A stretch of 64,000 bases of DNA from positions 62,001-126,000 of the forward strand of contig NZ_SSXU01000011.1 of the NCBI RefSeq assembly GCF_009469605.1, written 5' to 3'. The notes under the pieces are model-generated. The model saw only the letters and a program-made list of their open reading frames with translations, did no database searches and had not been told where the DNA came from. The DNA is from Zoogloea sp. 1C4. GTDB taxonomy: Bacteria; Pseudomonadota; Gammaproteobacteria; Burkholderiales; Rhodocyclaceae. The position numbers and the translations under genes were made by a program. Below are positions 10,831 through 20,206 of this stretch, one piece after another (position 1 is the stretch's first letter; every line of letters starts with the position of its first letter).

Positions 10831-10907
10831 TGGGGAGTCGCCAAGTTGGTCAAGGCACCGGATTTTGATTCCGGCATTCGAAGGTTCGAATCCTTCTTCC
10901 CCAGCCA
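10831..10907 (+). tRNA. tRNA-Gln (anticodon TTG)
   Basis: Complete cloverleaf with encoded CCA (10905-10907). The acceptor stem pairs 10831-10837 with 10897-10903, and the anticodon stem 10858-10862 with 10870-10874; the loop carries TTG at 10865-10867. A T-arm GGTTCGAATCC is present. It lies between ispE and prs, the usual place in this class. Confidence 0.97.
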
Positions 10908-10912
10908 AATTC

Positions 10913-10947
10913 AGCGGGCAGGCCGAAAGCCTGCCCGCTTTGTTTTT
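10913..10947 (+). terminator. Intrinsic terminator between tRNA-Gln and prs
   Basis: An 11-bp perfect stem (10913-10923 with 10929-10939) followed by TTTGTTTTTT. It ends the tRNA transcript only about 33 bases before the prs start, so prs must rely on readthrough or on a promoter overlapping this region. Confidence 0.9.
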
Positions 10948-10979
10948 TGCATCTTTTTTAGCAGCAACGTGAGGTGATC

Positions 10980-11930
10980 ATGGCTTCGGGCAGCCTGATG
11001 GTTTTCACCGGCAACGCCAACCCCAAGCTCGCCGCAGATGTCGTGCGGCGCCTGGGCAAGTCTCTGGGTTCCGCCACTGTCGGGCGTTTCTCGGACGGCG
11101 AGGTCAATGTAGAACTGCTGGAAAACGTGCGTGGCAAGGACGTCTTCGTCCTTCAGCCGACCTGCGTTCCCACCAACGACAACATCATGGAATTGCTGAT
11201 CATGGTGGATGCGCTCAAGCGGGCTTCGGCCGGCCGCATCACCGCAGCGATTCCCTACTTCGGCTACGCCCGTCAGGACCGCCGTCCCCGTTCGGCCCGT
11301 GTGCCCATCACCGCCAAGGTCGTGGCCAACATGCTGCAGGCCGCCGGTGTGCAGCGCGTGCTGACCGTCGATCTTCACGCCGACCAGATCCAGGGTTTCT
11401 TCGATATCCCGGTCGACAACATCTACGCCGCGCCGGTCCTGCTCGACGATCTCGAAAAGCAGCGGATCGAAGACCTGCTGGTCGTGTCGCCGGACGTCGG
11501 TGGTGTGGTCCGCGCGCGTGCCTTCGCCAAGCGCCTCGAGTGCGATCTGGCGATCATCGACAAGCGCCGCCCCAAGGCCAATGTCTCCGAGGTGATGAAC
11601 ATCATCGGTGAAGTCGAAGGCCGCACCTGCGTGATCATGGACGACATCGTCGATACCGCCGGCACCCTGTGCAAGGCCGCGCAGGCCCTCAAGGAAAACG
11701 GCGCCAAGCGCGTGATGGCCTACGCCACCCACGCCGTGCTGTCCGGCCCGGCGATCAGCCGCATCAACGAATCCGACCTGGACGAGCTGGTCGTCACCGA
11801 CACCATCCCGCTGTCCGACGAGGCCCGCGCCTGCAAGCGCATCCGCAGCGTGTCGATCGCCGAACTGCTGGCCGACACCATCCTGCGGATCAGCAACGAA
11901 GAGTCGGTCAGCTCGCTGTTCAACGAGTAA
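10980..11930 (+). CDS. prs: Ribose-phosphate pyrophosphokinase Prs
   Basis: 316 residues. Makes PRPP from ribose 5-phosphate and ATP, feeding purine, pyrimidine, His, Trp and NAD synthesis. Visible: catalytic flexible loop [22 protein letters not shown], metal-binding [12 protein letters not shown], and the PRPP loop [13 protein letters not shown]. Start ATG 10980 has a GAGGTGA ribosome site immediately upstream and gives the canonical N-terminus ([14 protein letters not shown]); an upstream GTG at 10974 is less likely. It is flanked by terminators on both sides. Confidence 0.98.
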   Translation: MASGSLMVFTGNANPKLAADVVRRLGKSLGSATVGRFSDGEVNVELLENVRGKDVFVLQPTCVPTNDNIMELLIMVDALKRASAGRITAAIPYFGYARQDRRPRSARVPITAKVVANMLQAAGVQRVLTVDLHADQIQGFFDIPVDNIYAAPVLLDDLEKQRIEDLLVVSPDVGGVVRARAFAKRLECDLAIIDKRRPKANVSEVMNIIGEVEGRTCVIMDDIVDTAGTLCKAAQALKENGAKRVMAYATHAVLSGPAISRINESDLDELVVTDTIPLSDEARACKRIRSVSIAELLADTILRISNEESVSSLFNE

Positions 11931-11944
11931 GCCTGTTTTTCTCG

Positions 11945-11975
11945 AGCCGGTGGGTGCAAGCCCGCCGGCTTTTTT
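11945..11975 (+). terminator. Intrinsic terminator between prs and rplY
   Basis: A 10-bp stem (11945-11954 with 11961-11970, one G-T pair) followed by a run of six T. The rplY start is only 50 bases further, so this may be a partial terminator or attenuator. Confidence 0.8.
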
Positions 11976-12024
11976 CCGACGCCCGTCTGGTCGCGGTCGG
12001 GCGATACAACCTGGAGTAGTTGTA

Positions 12025-12621
12025 ATGACCATTCAATTCAACGCCAAGAAGCGCGAAGTGCAGGGTTCGAGTGCGAGCCGCCGCCTGCGTCGTGCCGGCA
12101 GCGTCCCCGCCATCGTCTTCGGTTCCGGTGAGCCGATCCAGATCTCCGTTGACCACAACGAGATCTACCACGCCCTGCGCAACGAGGCTTTCCACTCGTC
12201 CGTCCTGTCCATGAACTTGGACGGCGCCGTGCAGTCCGTGATCCTGAAGGACACCCAGTGGCACCCGTACAAGCAGCAAGTGCTGCACCTGGACTTCCAG
12301 CGTGTCGACGCCACCCACAAGATCCACGTGAAGGTGCCGCTGCACTTCATCAACGCTGACATCGCTCCGGGCGTCAAGCTTGAAGGCGGCATGGTCTCCC
12401 ACCCGTACACCGAACTGACCGTCGAGTGCCTGCCGGGCGCTCTGCCGGAATTCATCGAAGTGGACCTGAAGGACCTGAAGAGCGGCGCCTCCATCCACGT
12501 GTCCGGTCTGACGCTGCCGGAAGGCGTGAAGGCCCTGACCCACGGTGAAGACCCGGTCGTGGCCACCATCCTGGCGATCCGCGGTGGCGACGATGCCGCC
12601 GAGGAAACCCCGGCTGCCTGA
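12025..12621 (+). CDS. rplY: 50S ribosomal protein L25 (general stress protein CTC form)
   Basis: 198-residue, two-domain L25/CTC protein that binds 5S rRNA in the large subunit. The N-terminal L25 domain contains [17 protein letters not shown]-type sequence and [19 protein letters not shown]; the C-terminal beta domain (from about residue 95) is the TL5/CTC extension, with [10 protein letters not shown]. It ends in a short acidic tail. Placement between prs and pth is the conserved arrangement. Confidence 0.96.
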   Translation: MTIQFNAKKREVQGSSASRRLRRAGSVPAIVFGSGEPIQISVDHNEIYHALRNEAFHSSVLSMNLDGAVQSVILKDTQWHPYKQQVLHLDFQRVDATHKIHVKVPLHFINADIAPGVKLEGGMVSHPYTELTVECLPGALPEFIEVDLKDLKSGASIHVSGLTLPEGVKALTHGEDPVVATILAIRGGDDAAEETPAA

Positions 12622-12653
12622 TCGACCCTCGGGGTTGCAGGGCCACTGACGCC

Positions 12654-13259
12654 ATGAGCCAGCTTGCACCGAAGCTCATCGTCGGCCTTGGCAACCCCGG
12701 CGCGGAGTACGCTGAAACCCGGCATAACGCCGGGTTTTGGTTTTGTGAGCGCCTGGCCCGCGAGCTGGGCGTCTCATTCAGCAAGGAAGCGCGCTTCCAC
12801 GGCCTCGCCGCCAACGCCCGCAACGACGGCGTGTGGCTGCTGATGCCCCAGACCTTCATGAACCGTTCCGGTCAGTCGGTCGCGGCGCTTGCCCGCTTTT
12901 ACCGGATCAATCCGGCCGAGATCCTCGTCGTCCACGACGAGCTCGACATTCCTCCGGGTCAGTTGCGCCTCAAGTTTGGCGGCGGCCTCGGCGGCCACAA
13001 CGGCCTCAAGGACATCACCGCCCACATGGGCACCCAGGATTTCTGGCGCCTGCGGGTTGGCATCGGCCATCCGGGCGACCGCAACGAAGTGGTCAACTTC
13101 GTCCTCAAGCCGCCCCGGCGCGAGGAGTCCGAACTCATCGACGAATCCCTCGATCGCGCACTCGCCGCCTGGCCGCTGATGGCCAAGGCCGACTGGAACG
13201 CCGCGACCCAGCGTCTCAACACCCGTCCCGCCGCACCCAAACCGACACGTCAGGCGTAG
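12654..13259 (+). CDS. pth: Peptidyl-tRNA hydrolase Pth
   Basis: 201-residue enzyme that releases peptides from prematurely dropped peptidyl-tRNAs. Conserved motifs are present: [21 protein letters not shown] with the catalytic His, [23 protein letters not shown] with the catalytic Asp, and [13 protein letters not shown]. It follows rplY by 32 bases. The C-terminal tail is Pro/Lys-rich. Confidence 0.97.
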   Translation: MSQLAPKLIVGLGNPGAEYAETRHNAGFWFCERLARELGVSFSKEARFHGLAANARNDGVWLLMPQTFMNRSGQSVAALARFYRINPAEILVVHDELDIPPGQLRLKFGGGLGGHNGLKDITAHMGTQDFWRLRVGIGHPGDRNEVVNFVLKPPRREESELIDESLDRALAAWPLMAKADWNAATQRLNTRPAAPKPTRQA

Positions 13260-13285
13260 CCAGCGCGAAAAATCGCGTATCGGCT

Positions 13286-13312
13286 TAAAGCTTGTCACCC
13301 GGCCGCCGTAGA
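13286..13312 (+). promoter_or_regulatory. Sigma-28 (FliA)-type promoter for the heme-motif chemoreceptor
   Basis: TTAAA (ending 13289) and GCCGTAGA (13305-13312) are separated by 15 bases, matching the flagellar consensus CTAAA-N15-GCCGATAA in spacing and in the key TAAA and GCCG blocks. The chemoreceptor start is 57 bases beyond the -10 element. Confidence 0.6.
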
Positions 13313-13369
13313 CCCGCCCATCAAGGGGATGGACACCCGCTGTGTCCGTTCGAGGGAAGGGATCTGCAA

Positions 13370-14992
13370 ATGCGCAAGCTGTCGGATACGCCAATCTGGT
13401 TGCGACTGACCGGAGCCATCTGGCTCATGCTGGTCATCGCCTGGGGTGGCATGATCGCCTGGGAGACCCGGGGCAATCGCGAAACCGCCATCGATCAGGC
13501 TCAGGATTTCGCAAACTCGATCCACGAGATGACGATGGCCGGGCTCACCGGGATGATGATCACCGGCACGGTCGGCCAGCGGGAGGTCTTTCTCGACCAG
13601 ATCAAGCAGCTGAGCGTGATCCGCGAATTGCAGGTGATCCGCGGCGAAGCGGTTTCCCGCCAGTTCGGTGCGGGCTCCCGCAGCCAGCCGGCGCTGGACT
13701 CCGACGAACAGGCCGCCATGGCGACCCGCCAGCCGTTCGTCCAGGTCGAGCGCGACGCTCAGTCGGGCGAATACCTGCGGGTGGTCAAACCGGCCCTCGC
13801 GTCCGAGAACTACCTCGGCAAGAACTGCATCGCCTGCCATCAGGTGCCGGCGGGGACGGTGCTCGGCCTTGTCAGCATGAAGGTGTCCCTCGACAAGGTG
13901 AATGCGGCGGTCGAGCGTTTCATGTGGCAGCGCATCGTCGCGGCGGCTTTGATCTCCCTGCCGCTGATCGCCTTTGTGGGCTTCTTCGTGCATCGTTTCG
14001 TGGTCACGCCCCTCAACGAGATGAACCGCAGTCTCGCTGAGATCGCCAAGGGCGAGGGTGACCTGACCCGCCGTCTCAAGGTGTCCGGGAGCGACGAAAT
14101 CGGCCAGACGGCTTCCACCTTCAACGAGATGCTGGGGACCATCGCCCAGCTGGTCCGACAGGTCAGTGAGGCGGCAGGGCGGGTGATCGGATCGTCCCAC
14201 GAGCTGGCCGCTGGCGCGGCCCGCGTGATCGACGGGTCGCGCCGGCAGCATGACCAGTCGGATCAGGCGAGTGAGGCCGTGTCGCGGATGACAGGCAATA
14301 TCCTGGATGTCACCACCAGCGCCGAACAGGTTCATCAGCGCTCCCAGGAGAGCCTGCGTCGGGCCGGGGAGGGCAGCAAGACACTGGAGTCCCTCGTCGC
14401 CGAGGTGAATCACGCCGAAGACGCTGTTCGCCAGATGGCGGATTCAGTGGAGCAGTTCGTCCAGTCCACCACGGTGATCACCACCATGACCCGCGAGGTG
14501 CGGGAGATCGCCGACCAGACCAATCTGCTCGCGCTCAATGCCGCCATCGAGGCCGCCCGGGCCGGCGAACAGGGCCGCGGGTTTGCCGTGGTGGCCGACG
14601 AGGTACGCAAGCTGGCCGAAAAGTCTGCTCGCTCGGCGGGTGAGATCGACGCCGTCACGTCGCAGATCTCCCGTCAGTCGGTGGCGGTACGCGATGCCAT
14701 CCACGCCGGGCTCGATCACCTGGCCTCAAGCCGGGAGGCGGTCGGCACCGTCTCCGCCGCCATCGAGTCTGCCAACGAATCCGTGGTTGCCGTCGGGCGT
14801 GGGCTCGACGAGATTGCGGTTGCCACCGAGAACCAGCGCCGGGCCAGCGAGGCCGTCGTCGAGAGCATCGACGCCATCACCGCCACGGCCCGCGAAAATG
14901 ACTCCGCCGTCGAATCCACGGCCCGCGCCGCCCGCGACATGGAAACCCTGGCCAGCCAGCTCCAGCAGACGGTGTCCCGCTTCCGGGTCTGA
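13370..14992 (+). CDS. Methyl-accepting chemotaxis protein with a periplasmic c-type heme motif
   Basis: 540-residue inner-membrane chemoreceptor. Two transmembrane helices (about 12-31 and 188-207) bracket a periplasmic sensor of about 155 residues that ends in a CIACH motif (Cys153, Cys156, His157), the CxxCH signature for covalent heme c, in a Tll0287/DUF3365-like setting ([13 protein letters not shown]). HAMP follows (about 208-260), then a signalling domain with the conserved hairpin [17 protein letters not shown]. Start ATG 13370 is preceded by GAAGGGA. The heme motif suggests redox or gas sensing; the ligand is unknown. A sigma-28-like promoter lies upstream, and a terminator follows. 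Confidence 0.9.
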   Translation: MRKLSDTPIWLRLTGAIWLMLVIAWGGMIAWETRGNRETAIDQAQDFANSIHEMTMAGLTGMMITGTVGQREVFLDQIKQLSVIRELQVIRGEAVSRQFGAGSRSQPALDSDEQAAMATRQPFVQVERDAQSGEYLRVVKPALASENYLGKNCIACHQVPAGTVLGLVSMKVSLDKVNAAVERFMWQRIVAAALISLPLIAFVGFFVHRFVVTPLNEMNRSLAEIAKGEGDLTRRLKVSGSDEIGQTASTFNEMLGTIAQLVRQVSEAAGRVIGSSHELAAGAARVIDGSRRQHDQSDQASEAVSRMTGNILDVTTSAEQVHQRSQESLRRAGEGSKTLESLVAEVNHAEDAVRQMADSVEQFVQSTTVITTMTREVREIADQTNLLALNAAIEAARAGEQGRGFAVVADEVRKLAEKSARSAGEIDAVTSQISRQSVAVRDAIHAGLDHLASSREAVGTVSAAIESANESVVAVGRGLDEIAVATENQRRASEAVVESIDAITATARENDSAVESTARAARDMETLASQLQQTVSRFRV

Positions 14993-15017
14993 TCCGTCGG
15001 CGCCGCCTCAGCCCTGC

Positions 15018-15045
15018 AAAAAGGCCGGAGCAATCCGGCCTTTTT
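15018..15045 (+). terminator. Intrinsic terminator after the chemoreceptor gene
   Basis: A 12-bp perfect stem (15018-15029 with 15034-15045) with a GCAA tetraloop; the stem ends in AAAAA/TTTTT, so it can act in either direction. Confidence 0.9.
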
Positions 15046-15206
15046 GTCATGGGCGAATGACAAATGCCGGGTGAGCGGGAAAACATCACGCCCCGGGCGG
15101 CCGACATGCTTGCGCGGACGTGACAATTCGCCACAATTGAAAGCTTGGATGCACTGCCTCCGGCTTTAACCGGCGATGGTCGTCAGAACCTGATTCAAGG
15201 GAACCC

Positions 15207-16334
15207 ATGCTCCTGCGCTACCTGGTCGTGCTGGCGACGGCGATTGCCATCTTTCTCGTCGGAGCCCTGCGGCCGGCCCATAACTTCGACATCGTCGGCT
15301 ACGTGGCGACCGCCCACTACAAGCAGGGGCTGCGGGGCGAGGCGCTGGCGCAGCGCACCTATGCCGAGGTGAGCGCCGAGATTGGCCCCGCCCGCCTGTC
15401 GGCGCTGCTCAACGGCCCCTATGGCGGCACGGTGCGCAGCGATCCGGTTTCGCTGGAGCAGCAGCTGCCTTTCTATACGATCCGTCAGGGCTACGTCTGG
15501 CTGATGGAGCTCGCCCACAAGGCCGGCGTGGATTACGCCCGCTCGTCCTATCTCATCGCGGCCTTCTTCCAGGCCGTGTCGGTGCTGCTGCTGGGGCTGA
15601 TCGCCGCGTCGGTCGGGGTGTCGCTGTGGGTGATTCCCGGCGTGGTATTCCTCGCCAACTATGGCGAGCTCGCCCAGCTGTCGACGCCCGATGCGATGGC
15701 CTGCGCCTTTACCCTGGCGGCGACCCTGCTGGCGCTGCGACGCAGCCCGTGGGCCTGCCTGTTTGCAGTGGCGCTGCCGCTGGTGCGCACAGACTTCGTG
15801 CTGTTCTCGGCGCTGCTGATGGGGGTGATGTTCCTGCAGGGGCGTCGCCTCTTCGCGGTGGCCGGGCTGGCCGCCGCGGTGGCGGCCTACGTGCTCAACA
15901 ACAAGTTGAATGCCGGCTACAGCTACCTCACGGTGTTTCACTTCACGCTGATCGGCCTCGATCCCTATCCGGCCAAGCTGGTCGTCTCCACCAACCCCGC
16001 CGACTACCTTGCGGCCTACGGGAGGATGCTCAAGACGGTCGCCCGCAGCCCCCACGTGGTGGTCTATTTCGTGGCGGCCTGCCTGGCGATCATCCACCGC
16101 AAGGCGCTGTTCGGATCGCTGAAGCGTGCTGGCGGACGCGACGCCGACCTGGCCGCGCTGTACCTGCTCCTGCTGGTGCCGGCGGCCTTCGTGGTGGCGC
16201 ACCTGCTGCTATTGCCGATCTATACCGAACGCTATTTCGCCTATCCGGCGTCGCTGATCCTGCTGTGGGTGATCCTGATGATGTCCCGCAGCGGCGGCCT
16301 GCCGGCGGCGGGCGGAGAGGCTGCACGTTATTGA
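15207..16334 (+). CDS. Polytopic membrane protein of unknown function
   Basis: 375 residues with about eight to ten hydrophobic helices spread over the whole length, beginning with an N-terminal helix (LLRYLVVLATAIAIFLVGAL). A periplasmic-looking loop follows it (about residues 25-105). The layout, with a large loop after helix 1 and an Arg/Asp pair in PLVRTDFVLF, recalls GT-C fold glycosyltransferases (PMT/ArnT-like), but no catalytic motif can be confirmed. It stands alone between terminators upstream and ilvD downstream, with an AAGGGA ribosome site. Confidence 0.6.
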   Translation: MLLRYLVVLATAIAIFLVGALRPAHNFDIVGYVATAHYKQGLRGEALAQRTYAEVSAEIGPARLSALLNGPYGGTVRSDPVSLEQQLPFYTIRQGYVWLMELAHKAGVDYARSSYLIAAFFQAVSVLLLGLIAASVGVSLWVIPGVVFLANYGELAQLSTPDAMACAFTLAATLLALRRSPWACLFAVALPLVRTDFVLFSALLMGVMFLQGRRLFAVAGLAAAVAAYVLNNKLNAGYSYLTVFHFTLIGLDPYPAKLVVSTNPADYLAAYGRMLKTVARSPHVVVYFVAACLAIIHRKALFGSLKRAGGRDADLAALYLLLLVPAAFVVAHLLLLPIYTERYFAYPASLILLWVILMMSRSGGLPAAGGEAARY

Positions 16335-16419
16335 TACAAAGCAGGGCAGCGGAACCGGCTCAACGCGCTAGAATGGAAGATTGGCAGCACCCCATTAGTT
16401 GAAGACGGAGTTTCCCGAG

Positions 16420-18261
16420 ATGCCCCAGTATCGTTCCCGCACCTCCACCGCCGGTCGCAACATGGCCGGCGCCCGCGCCCTGTGGCGCGCCACCGGCATG
16501 AAGGACGGCGATTTCGAAAAGCCGATCATCGCCGTGGTCAACAGCTTCACCCAGTTCGTGCCGGGTCATGTGCACCTGAAGGATCTGGGCCAGCTGGTCG
16601 CGCGCGAGATCGAAGCCGCCGGCGGCGTCGCCAAGGAATTCAACACCATCGCCATCGATGACGGCATCGCCATGGGTCACGGCGGCATGCTGTACTCGCT
16701 GCCGTCCCGCGATCTGATCGCCGACAGCGTCGAGTACATGGCCAACGCCCACACCGCCGACGCGCTGGTGTGCATCTCCAACTGCGACAAGATCACCCCG
16801 GGCATGCTGATGGCCGCGCTGCGCCTCAACATCCCCGCCATCTTCGTCTCCGGTGGCCCGATGGAAGCCGGCAAGGTGAAGTGGGAGGCCAAGGTGATCT
16901 CGCTCGATCTGGTCGATGCGATGGTCAAGGCCGCCGACAGCAGCTGCTCCGACGAGGAAGTGGACGCCGTCGAGCGCTCCGCCTGCCCGACCTGTGGTTC
17001 CTGCTCCGGCATGTTCACCGCCAACTCCATGAACTGCCTGACCGAAGCCCTGGGCCTGTCGCTGCCCGGCAACGGCACGGTGGTCGCCACCCACGCCGAC
17101 CGTGAGCGCCTGTTCAAGGAAGCCGGCCGCCGCATCGTCGACCTCGCCCGCCGCTACTACGAGCAGGACGACGCCTCGGTGCTGCCGCGTTCCATCGCCT
17201 CCTTCAAGGCCTTCGAGAACGCCATCAGCCTCGACGTGGCCATGGGCGGCTCCACCAACACCGTGCTGCACCTACTGGCCGCGGCCAAGGAAGCTGGTGT
17301 CGATTTCACGATGAAGGACATCGACCGCATCTCCCGCAAGGTGCCCTGCCTGTGCAAGGTGGCGCCCGCGGTGGCCGACGTGCACATCGAGGACGTGCAT
17401 CGTGCCGGCGGCATCATGGGCATCCTGGGCGAGCTCGCTCGTGCCGGCCTGCTCCACACTGACCTGCCCACCGTCCACAGCAAGAGCATGGCCGAAGCGC
17501 TGGCCACCTGGGACGTGATGAAGGCCCACGACGCCGGCGTGTTCAACTTCTTCAAGGCTGCGCCGGGCGGCGTGCCCACCCAGGTGGCCTTCAGCCAGGA
17601 TCGCCGCTGGAACGAGCTCGACCTCGACCGCAGCCACGGCGTGATCCGCGACAAGGCCCACGCCTTCAGCCAGGATGGCGGCCTTGCCGTGCTGTACGGC
17701 AACATCGCCGAGAAGGGCTGCATCGTGAAGACCGCCGGCGTGGATGAATCCATCTGGACCTTCACCGGCCGCGCGCGCGTGTTCGAGAGCCAGGAAGACG
17801 CCGTGGCCGGCATCCTCGCCGACCAGATCGTCGCCGGCGACGTGGTGGTGATCCGCTACGAAGGCCCGAAGGGCGGCCCGGGCATGCAGGAAATGCTCTA
17901 CCCGACCAGCTACCTGAAGTCCAAGGGCCTCGGCAAATCCTGTGCGCTGCTCACCGACGGCCGCTTCTCCGGCGGCACCTCCGGCCTGTCCATCGGCCAC
18001 GCGTCGCCGGAAGCCGCCTGTGGCGGCGCCATCGGCCTGGTGGAAGAGGGCGACACGATCGAGATCGACATCCCGAACCGCCGCATCAATCTGGCCGTGG
18101 CCGACGACGTGCTCGCCGCCCGCCGGGCTGCCCAGGATGCCCGCGGCTGGAAGCCGGTGAGCCGCGAACGCGTGGTGTCTGCCGCGCTGCAGGCGTATGC
18201 CGCGCTGACCACCAGCGCCGACACCGGTGCGGTCCGCGACATCACGCAGATCCAGCGCTGA
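16420..18261 (+). CDS. ilvD: Dihydroxy-acid dehydratase IlvD
   Basis: 613 residues, normal size. Dehydrates 2,3-dihydroxy-isovalerate and -methylvalerate in branched-chain amino acid synthesis. Iron-sulfur ligands are visible in [10 protein letters not shown] and [17 protein letters not shown]; the C-terminal [23 protein letters not shown] motif is intact. ATG 16420, with GGAG about 10 bases upstream, yields the canonical [21 protein letters not shown]; an in-frame TTG at 16399 is unlikely. Upstream a TAGAAT -10-like hexamer (16370-16375) lacks a convincing -35. Confidence 0.98.
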   Translation: MPQYRSRTSTAGRNMAGARALWRATGMKDGDFEKPIIAVVNSFTQFVPGHVHLKDLGQLVAREIEAAGGVAKEFNTIAIDDGIAMGHGGMLYSLPSRDLIADSVEYMANAHTADALVCISNCDKITPGMLMAALRLNIPAIFVSGGPMEAGKVKWEAKVISLDLVDAMVKAADSSCSDEEVDAVERSACPTCGSCSGMFTANSMNCLTEALGLSLPGNGTVVATHADRERLFKEAGRRIVDLARRYYEQDDASVLPRSIASFKAFENAISLDVAMGGSTNTVLHLLAAAKEAGVDFTMKDIDRISRKVPCLCKVAPAVADVHIEDVHRAGGIMGILGELARAGLLHTDLPTVHSKSMAEALATWDVMKAHDAGVFNFFKAAPGGVPTQVAFSQDRRWNELDLDRSHGVIRDKAHAFSQDGGLAVLYGNIAEKGCIVKTAGVDESIWTFTGRARVFESQEDAVAGILADQIVAGDVVVIRYEGPKGGPGMQEMLYPTSYLKSKGLGKSCALLTDGRFSGGTSGLSIGHASPEAACGGAIGLVEEGDTIEIDIPNRRINLAVADDVLAARRAAQDARGWKPVSRERVVSAALQAYAALTTSADTGAVRDITQIQR

Positions 18262-18283
18262 CCCCCGCGGTCGCTGCAAACGT

Positions 18284-18310
18284 GAAAGCCCGGCCTCGTG
18301 CCGGGCTTTC
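18284..18310 (+). terminator. Hairpin terminator after ilvD
   Basis: An 11-bp perfect stem (18284-18294 with 18300-18310). The T-rich tail is interrupted (TTTCTGTTTCTG), so efficiency is uncertain. Confidence 0.65.
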
Positions 18311-18441
18311 TGTTTCTGCGGTGTGGATTCCTGCCGGCTGCATGCCGGTTTTCTGCGGGATTGTGTCCATTTGTGAAACGCTTCGTGGGCGCCAGGGAAA
18401 TGTGCGGGTAGACTCGGCCCACTTCTCGAACCCCTCCCTCC

Positions 18442-19428
18442 ATGAAGCATGTTTCTTGCGTTTTTTCCTTGGCGTCGCTGCCGCTTGCGTCCGTGAACGA
18501 CTGCCGGATCCGTGCGGTCACGGGGCGCGACGAGTGGGTGGGGCTGTTTGCGCGCCTGCCCGCGCCGGCGATCGTCCAGGCCTGGGGCTACGGCGAAGCC
18601 AAGGCGGCTGGCGGCTGGCGGGTGGAGCGGCTAGTCTTCGAGCAGGCCGGCCAGCCGGTGGCGATCTGCCAGGTGCTGGTGAAGCGTCTGCTGGGGCTGC
18701 CGGTGGCGGCGCGGATCAACCGTGGGCCGCAGTTCCTCGCGCTCCGGCCCCAGGAGGCGGAGGTACGCGCCGTGTACGCGGCGCTGCGCAAGCGCTGGCG
18801 CTTCGGTCGGCGCGGCGTGCTGGTGCTGGCGCCGGGGCTCACCGAATCGGACGAGCATCCCCAGTGGCTGCGGGAGGCTGGTTTCATTGCCCGCGGTACG
18901 GCGGGCTGGTGTTCGGCGGTGCTGGATCTGACCCAGGACGCCGCCACCCTGCGCAAGCGGCTGGCCTCCACATGGCGCACCCAGCTCAATGGCGCCGAAC
19001 GGGGCGGGCTGGAGTTTGAAATCTCCGACAAGCCCTGTGCCTTCGACTGGATGCTCGCCCGTCACCAGGAAAACATGCGCGACAAGGGCTTTGCCGGCAC
19101 GTCGCCGGACCTCCTGCGGGCGCTGCGGGAGCGGGCGCCGGAGGATGTCTTCGTGTGCCGGGCGCTGCACGACGGCCAGCCTCTGGCCGGGATGATCGTG
19201 TTCCGCTTTGCCCGGAGCGCCGAGTATTTCGTCGGCTGGTTCGGGCCGGAAGCGCGCCAGAAGAAGGCCGGCAACTTCCTGATGTGGAACGCGCTGCTTT
19301 CCATGCAGGCCCGCGGCTGCGAACGCTTCGATCTGGGCGGCTACTCGTCGTCCGACGGCTACGGCCGCTTCAAGCAGGGGCTGCGGGGCAGCGAATACCG
19401 CCTGCTCGAAGAGTGGGTCGCCTTCTGA
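18442..19428 (+). CDS. FemAB-like GNAT-fold acyltransferase
   Basis: 328-residue soluble protein with a GNAT/FemAB tandem-like layout: an N-terminal half with AIVQAWGYGEAK (the WGxxK block of FemAB/BioF2-like proteins) and a C-terminal half with HDGQPLAGMIVFRF and the typical ending ERFDLGGYSS... GRFKQGLRGSEYRLLEEW. Relatives include peptidoglycan bridge-forming aminoacyltransferases and exopolysaccharide-linked acetyltransferases; the substrate cannot be inferred here. The start is uncertain: no ribosome site precedes ATG 18442, and GTG 18493 is a plausible alternative. Confidence 0.75.
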   Translation: MKHVSCVFSLASLPLASVNDCRIRAVTGRDEWVGLFARLPAPAIVQAWGYGEAKAAGGWRVERLVFEQAGQPVAICQVLVKRLLGLPVAARINRGPQFLALRPQEAEVRAVYAALRKRWRFGRRGVLVLAPGLTESDEHPQWLREAGFIARGTAGWCSAVLDLTQDAATLRKRLASTWRTQLNGAERGGLEFEISDKPCAFDWMLARHQENMRDKGFAGTSPDLLRALRERAPEDVFVCRALHDGQPLAGMIVFRFARSAEYFVGWFGPEARQKKAGNFLMWNALLSMQARGCERFDLGGYSSSDGYGRFKQGLRGSEYRLLEEWVAF

Positions 19429-19449
19429 GGGCGTTTCCGCCCACCGGGC

Positions 19450-19953
19450 TCAGCCCAGTTTCTTTTCCATGAACATCGCGGCTCCCATCGCCGGGTCGAG
19501 CTGGTAGGCCTGAAAGCCGAACTCCAGATAGGCCCGGTGCGCCCCGCGGTTGCCTTCCAGCACCTCCAGCGTCAGCTTGCAGCAGCCCCGGTCCCGCGCC
19601 ACCGTCTCGGCGTGGGCGAGGAGGGCGCGGGCGATCCCGCGTCGGCGGAAATCCTCGTGCACCACGATGTCGTGGATGTTGAGCAGCGGCTTGCCGGCGA
19701 AGGTGGAAAAACCCTCGACGCAGTTGATCAGGCCGGCGGGCTGCGTTCTTCCTGATTCATCACTCACGTAGGCAATGTGGCACAGCACCGTCGGCCGGCG
19801 GCGCAGGGCGTCCGGCAGGCGGGCGCGCAGGTCGTCGTCCATGGGTTTGCCGTTGCCCGTGGGGCCGCGCATGTAGTGGTCGAGGAGGAACAGGAAATCG
19901 GCGGTCTGCCGTGGGTCATCGAAGTTGACCGGCTGGAGGGTGAGGGTGGTCAT
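19450..19953 (-). CDS. GNAT family N-acetyltransferase
   Basis: 167 residues with a complete GNAT core: beta-4 NIHDIVVHEDFRRRGIARALL, containing the acetyl-CoA loop RRRGIA, and ARDRGCCKLTLEVLEGNRGAHRAYLEFGFQ near the C-terminus. Typical acetyltransferase of unknown substrate, transcribed convergently with the FemAB-like gene and divergently from the hydrogenase operon, so its promoter region is shared with hoxK. Confidence 0.88.
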   Translation of the reverse strand: MTTLTLQPVNFDDPRQTADFLFLLDHYMRGPTGNGKPMDDDLRARLPDALRRRPTVLCHIAYVSDESGRTQPAGLINCVEGFSTFAGKPLLNIHDIVVHEDFRRRGIARALLAHAETVARDRGCCKLTLEVLEGNRGAHRAYLEFGFQAYQLDPAMGAAMFMEKKLG

Positions 19954-20091
19954 CTGGAGCGGAAGGGCTGGTTAGTGGGTTTCCGATTGGCTGGTCAGCG
20001 GCTTGTCGGTATTGCTGGAAGGGCTTTTGTCACCGCCGGCAGGATTCGCTAAGGCATTGCTCAGGCTGGTTTTTTGGCGCGCGGCCAGTTT

Positions 20092-20107
20092 GGGCATGGT
20101 TCTTGTT
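20092..20107 (+). promoter_or_regulatory. Candidate sigma-54 (-24/-12) promoter of the hydrogenase structural operon
   Basis: GGGCAT-N5-TTGTT matches the sigma-54 consensus TGGCAC-N5-TTGCW at 8 of 11 positions, with the invariant GG (20093-20094) correctly placed 10 bases before a GT that replaces the usual GC (20105-20106). It lies about 100 bases before hoxK. A sigma-54 promoter is expected because the locus encodes HoxA, an NtrC-type activator. No activator site was recognised. Confidence 0.45.
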
Positions 20108-20206
20108 AATTCCTCCCAAGGCTGCGCGACCTTGTCGGCCCGGTTTCGTCGCGGCAGATCAGAAGATATCCGGGCGTGATGTTCCAGGAGGGGAGGGCTG
20201 ACGTCC

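Noticed and set aside
16399-16422. TTG 16399 as the ilvD start
   Set aside because: It adds seven residues absent from the family; ATG 16420 has a ribosome site and the canonical N-terminus.
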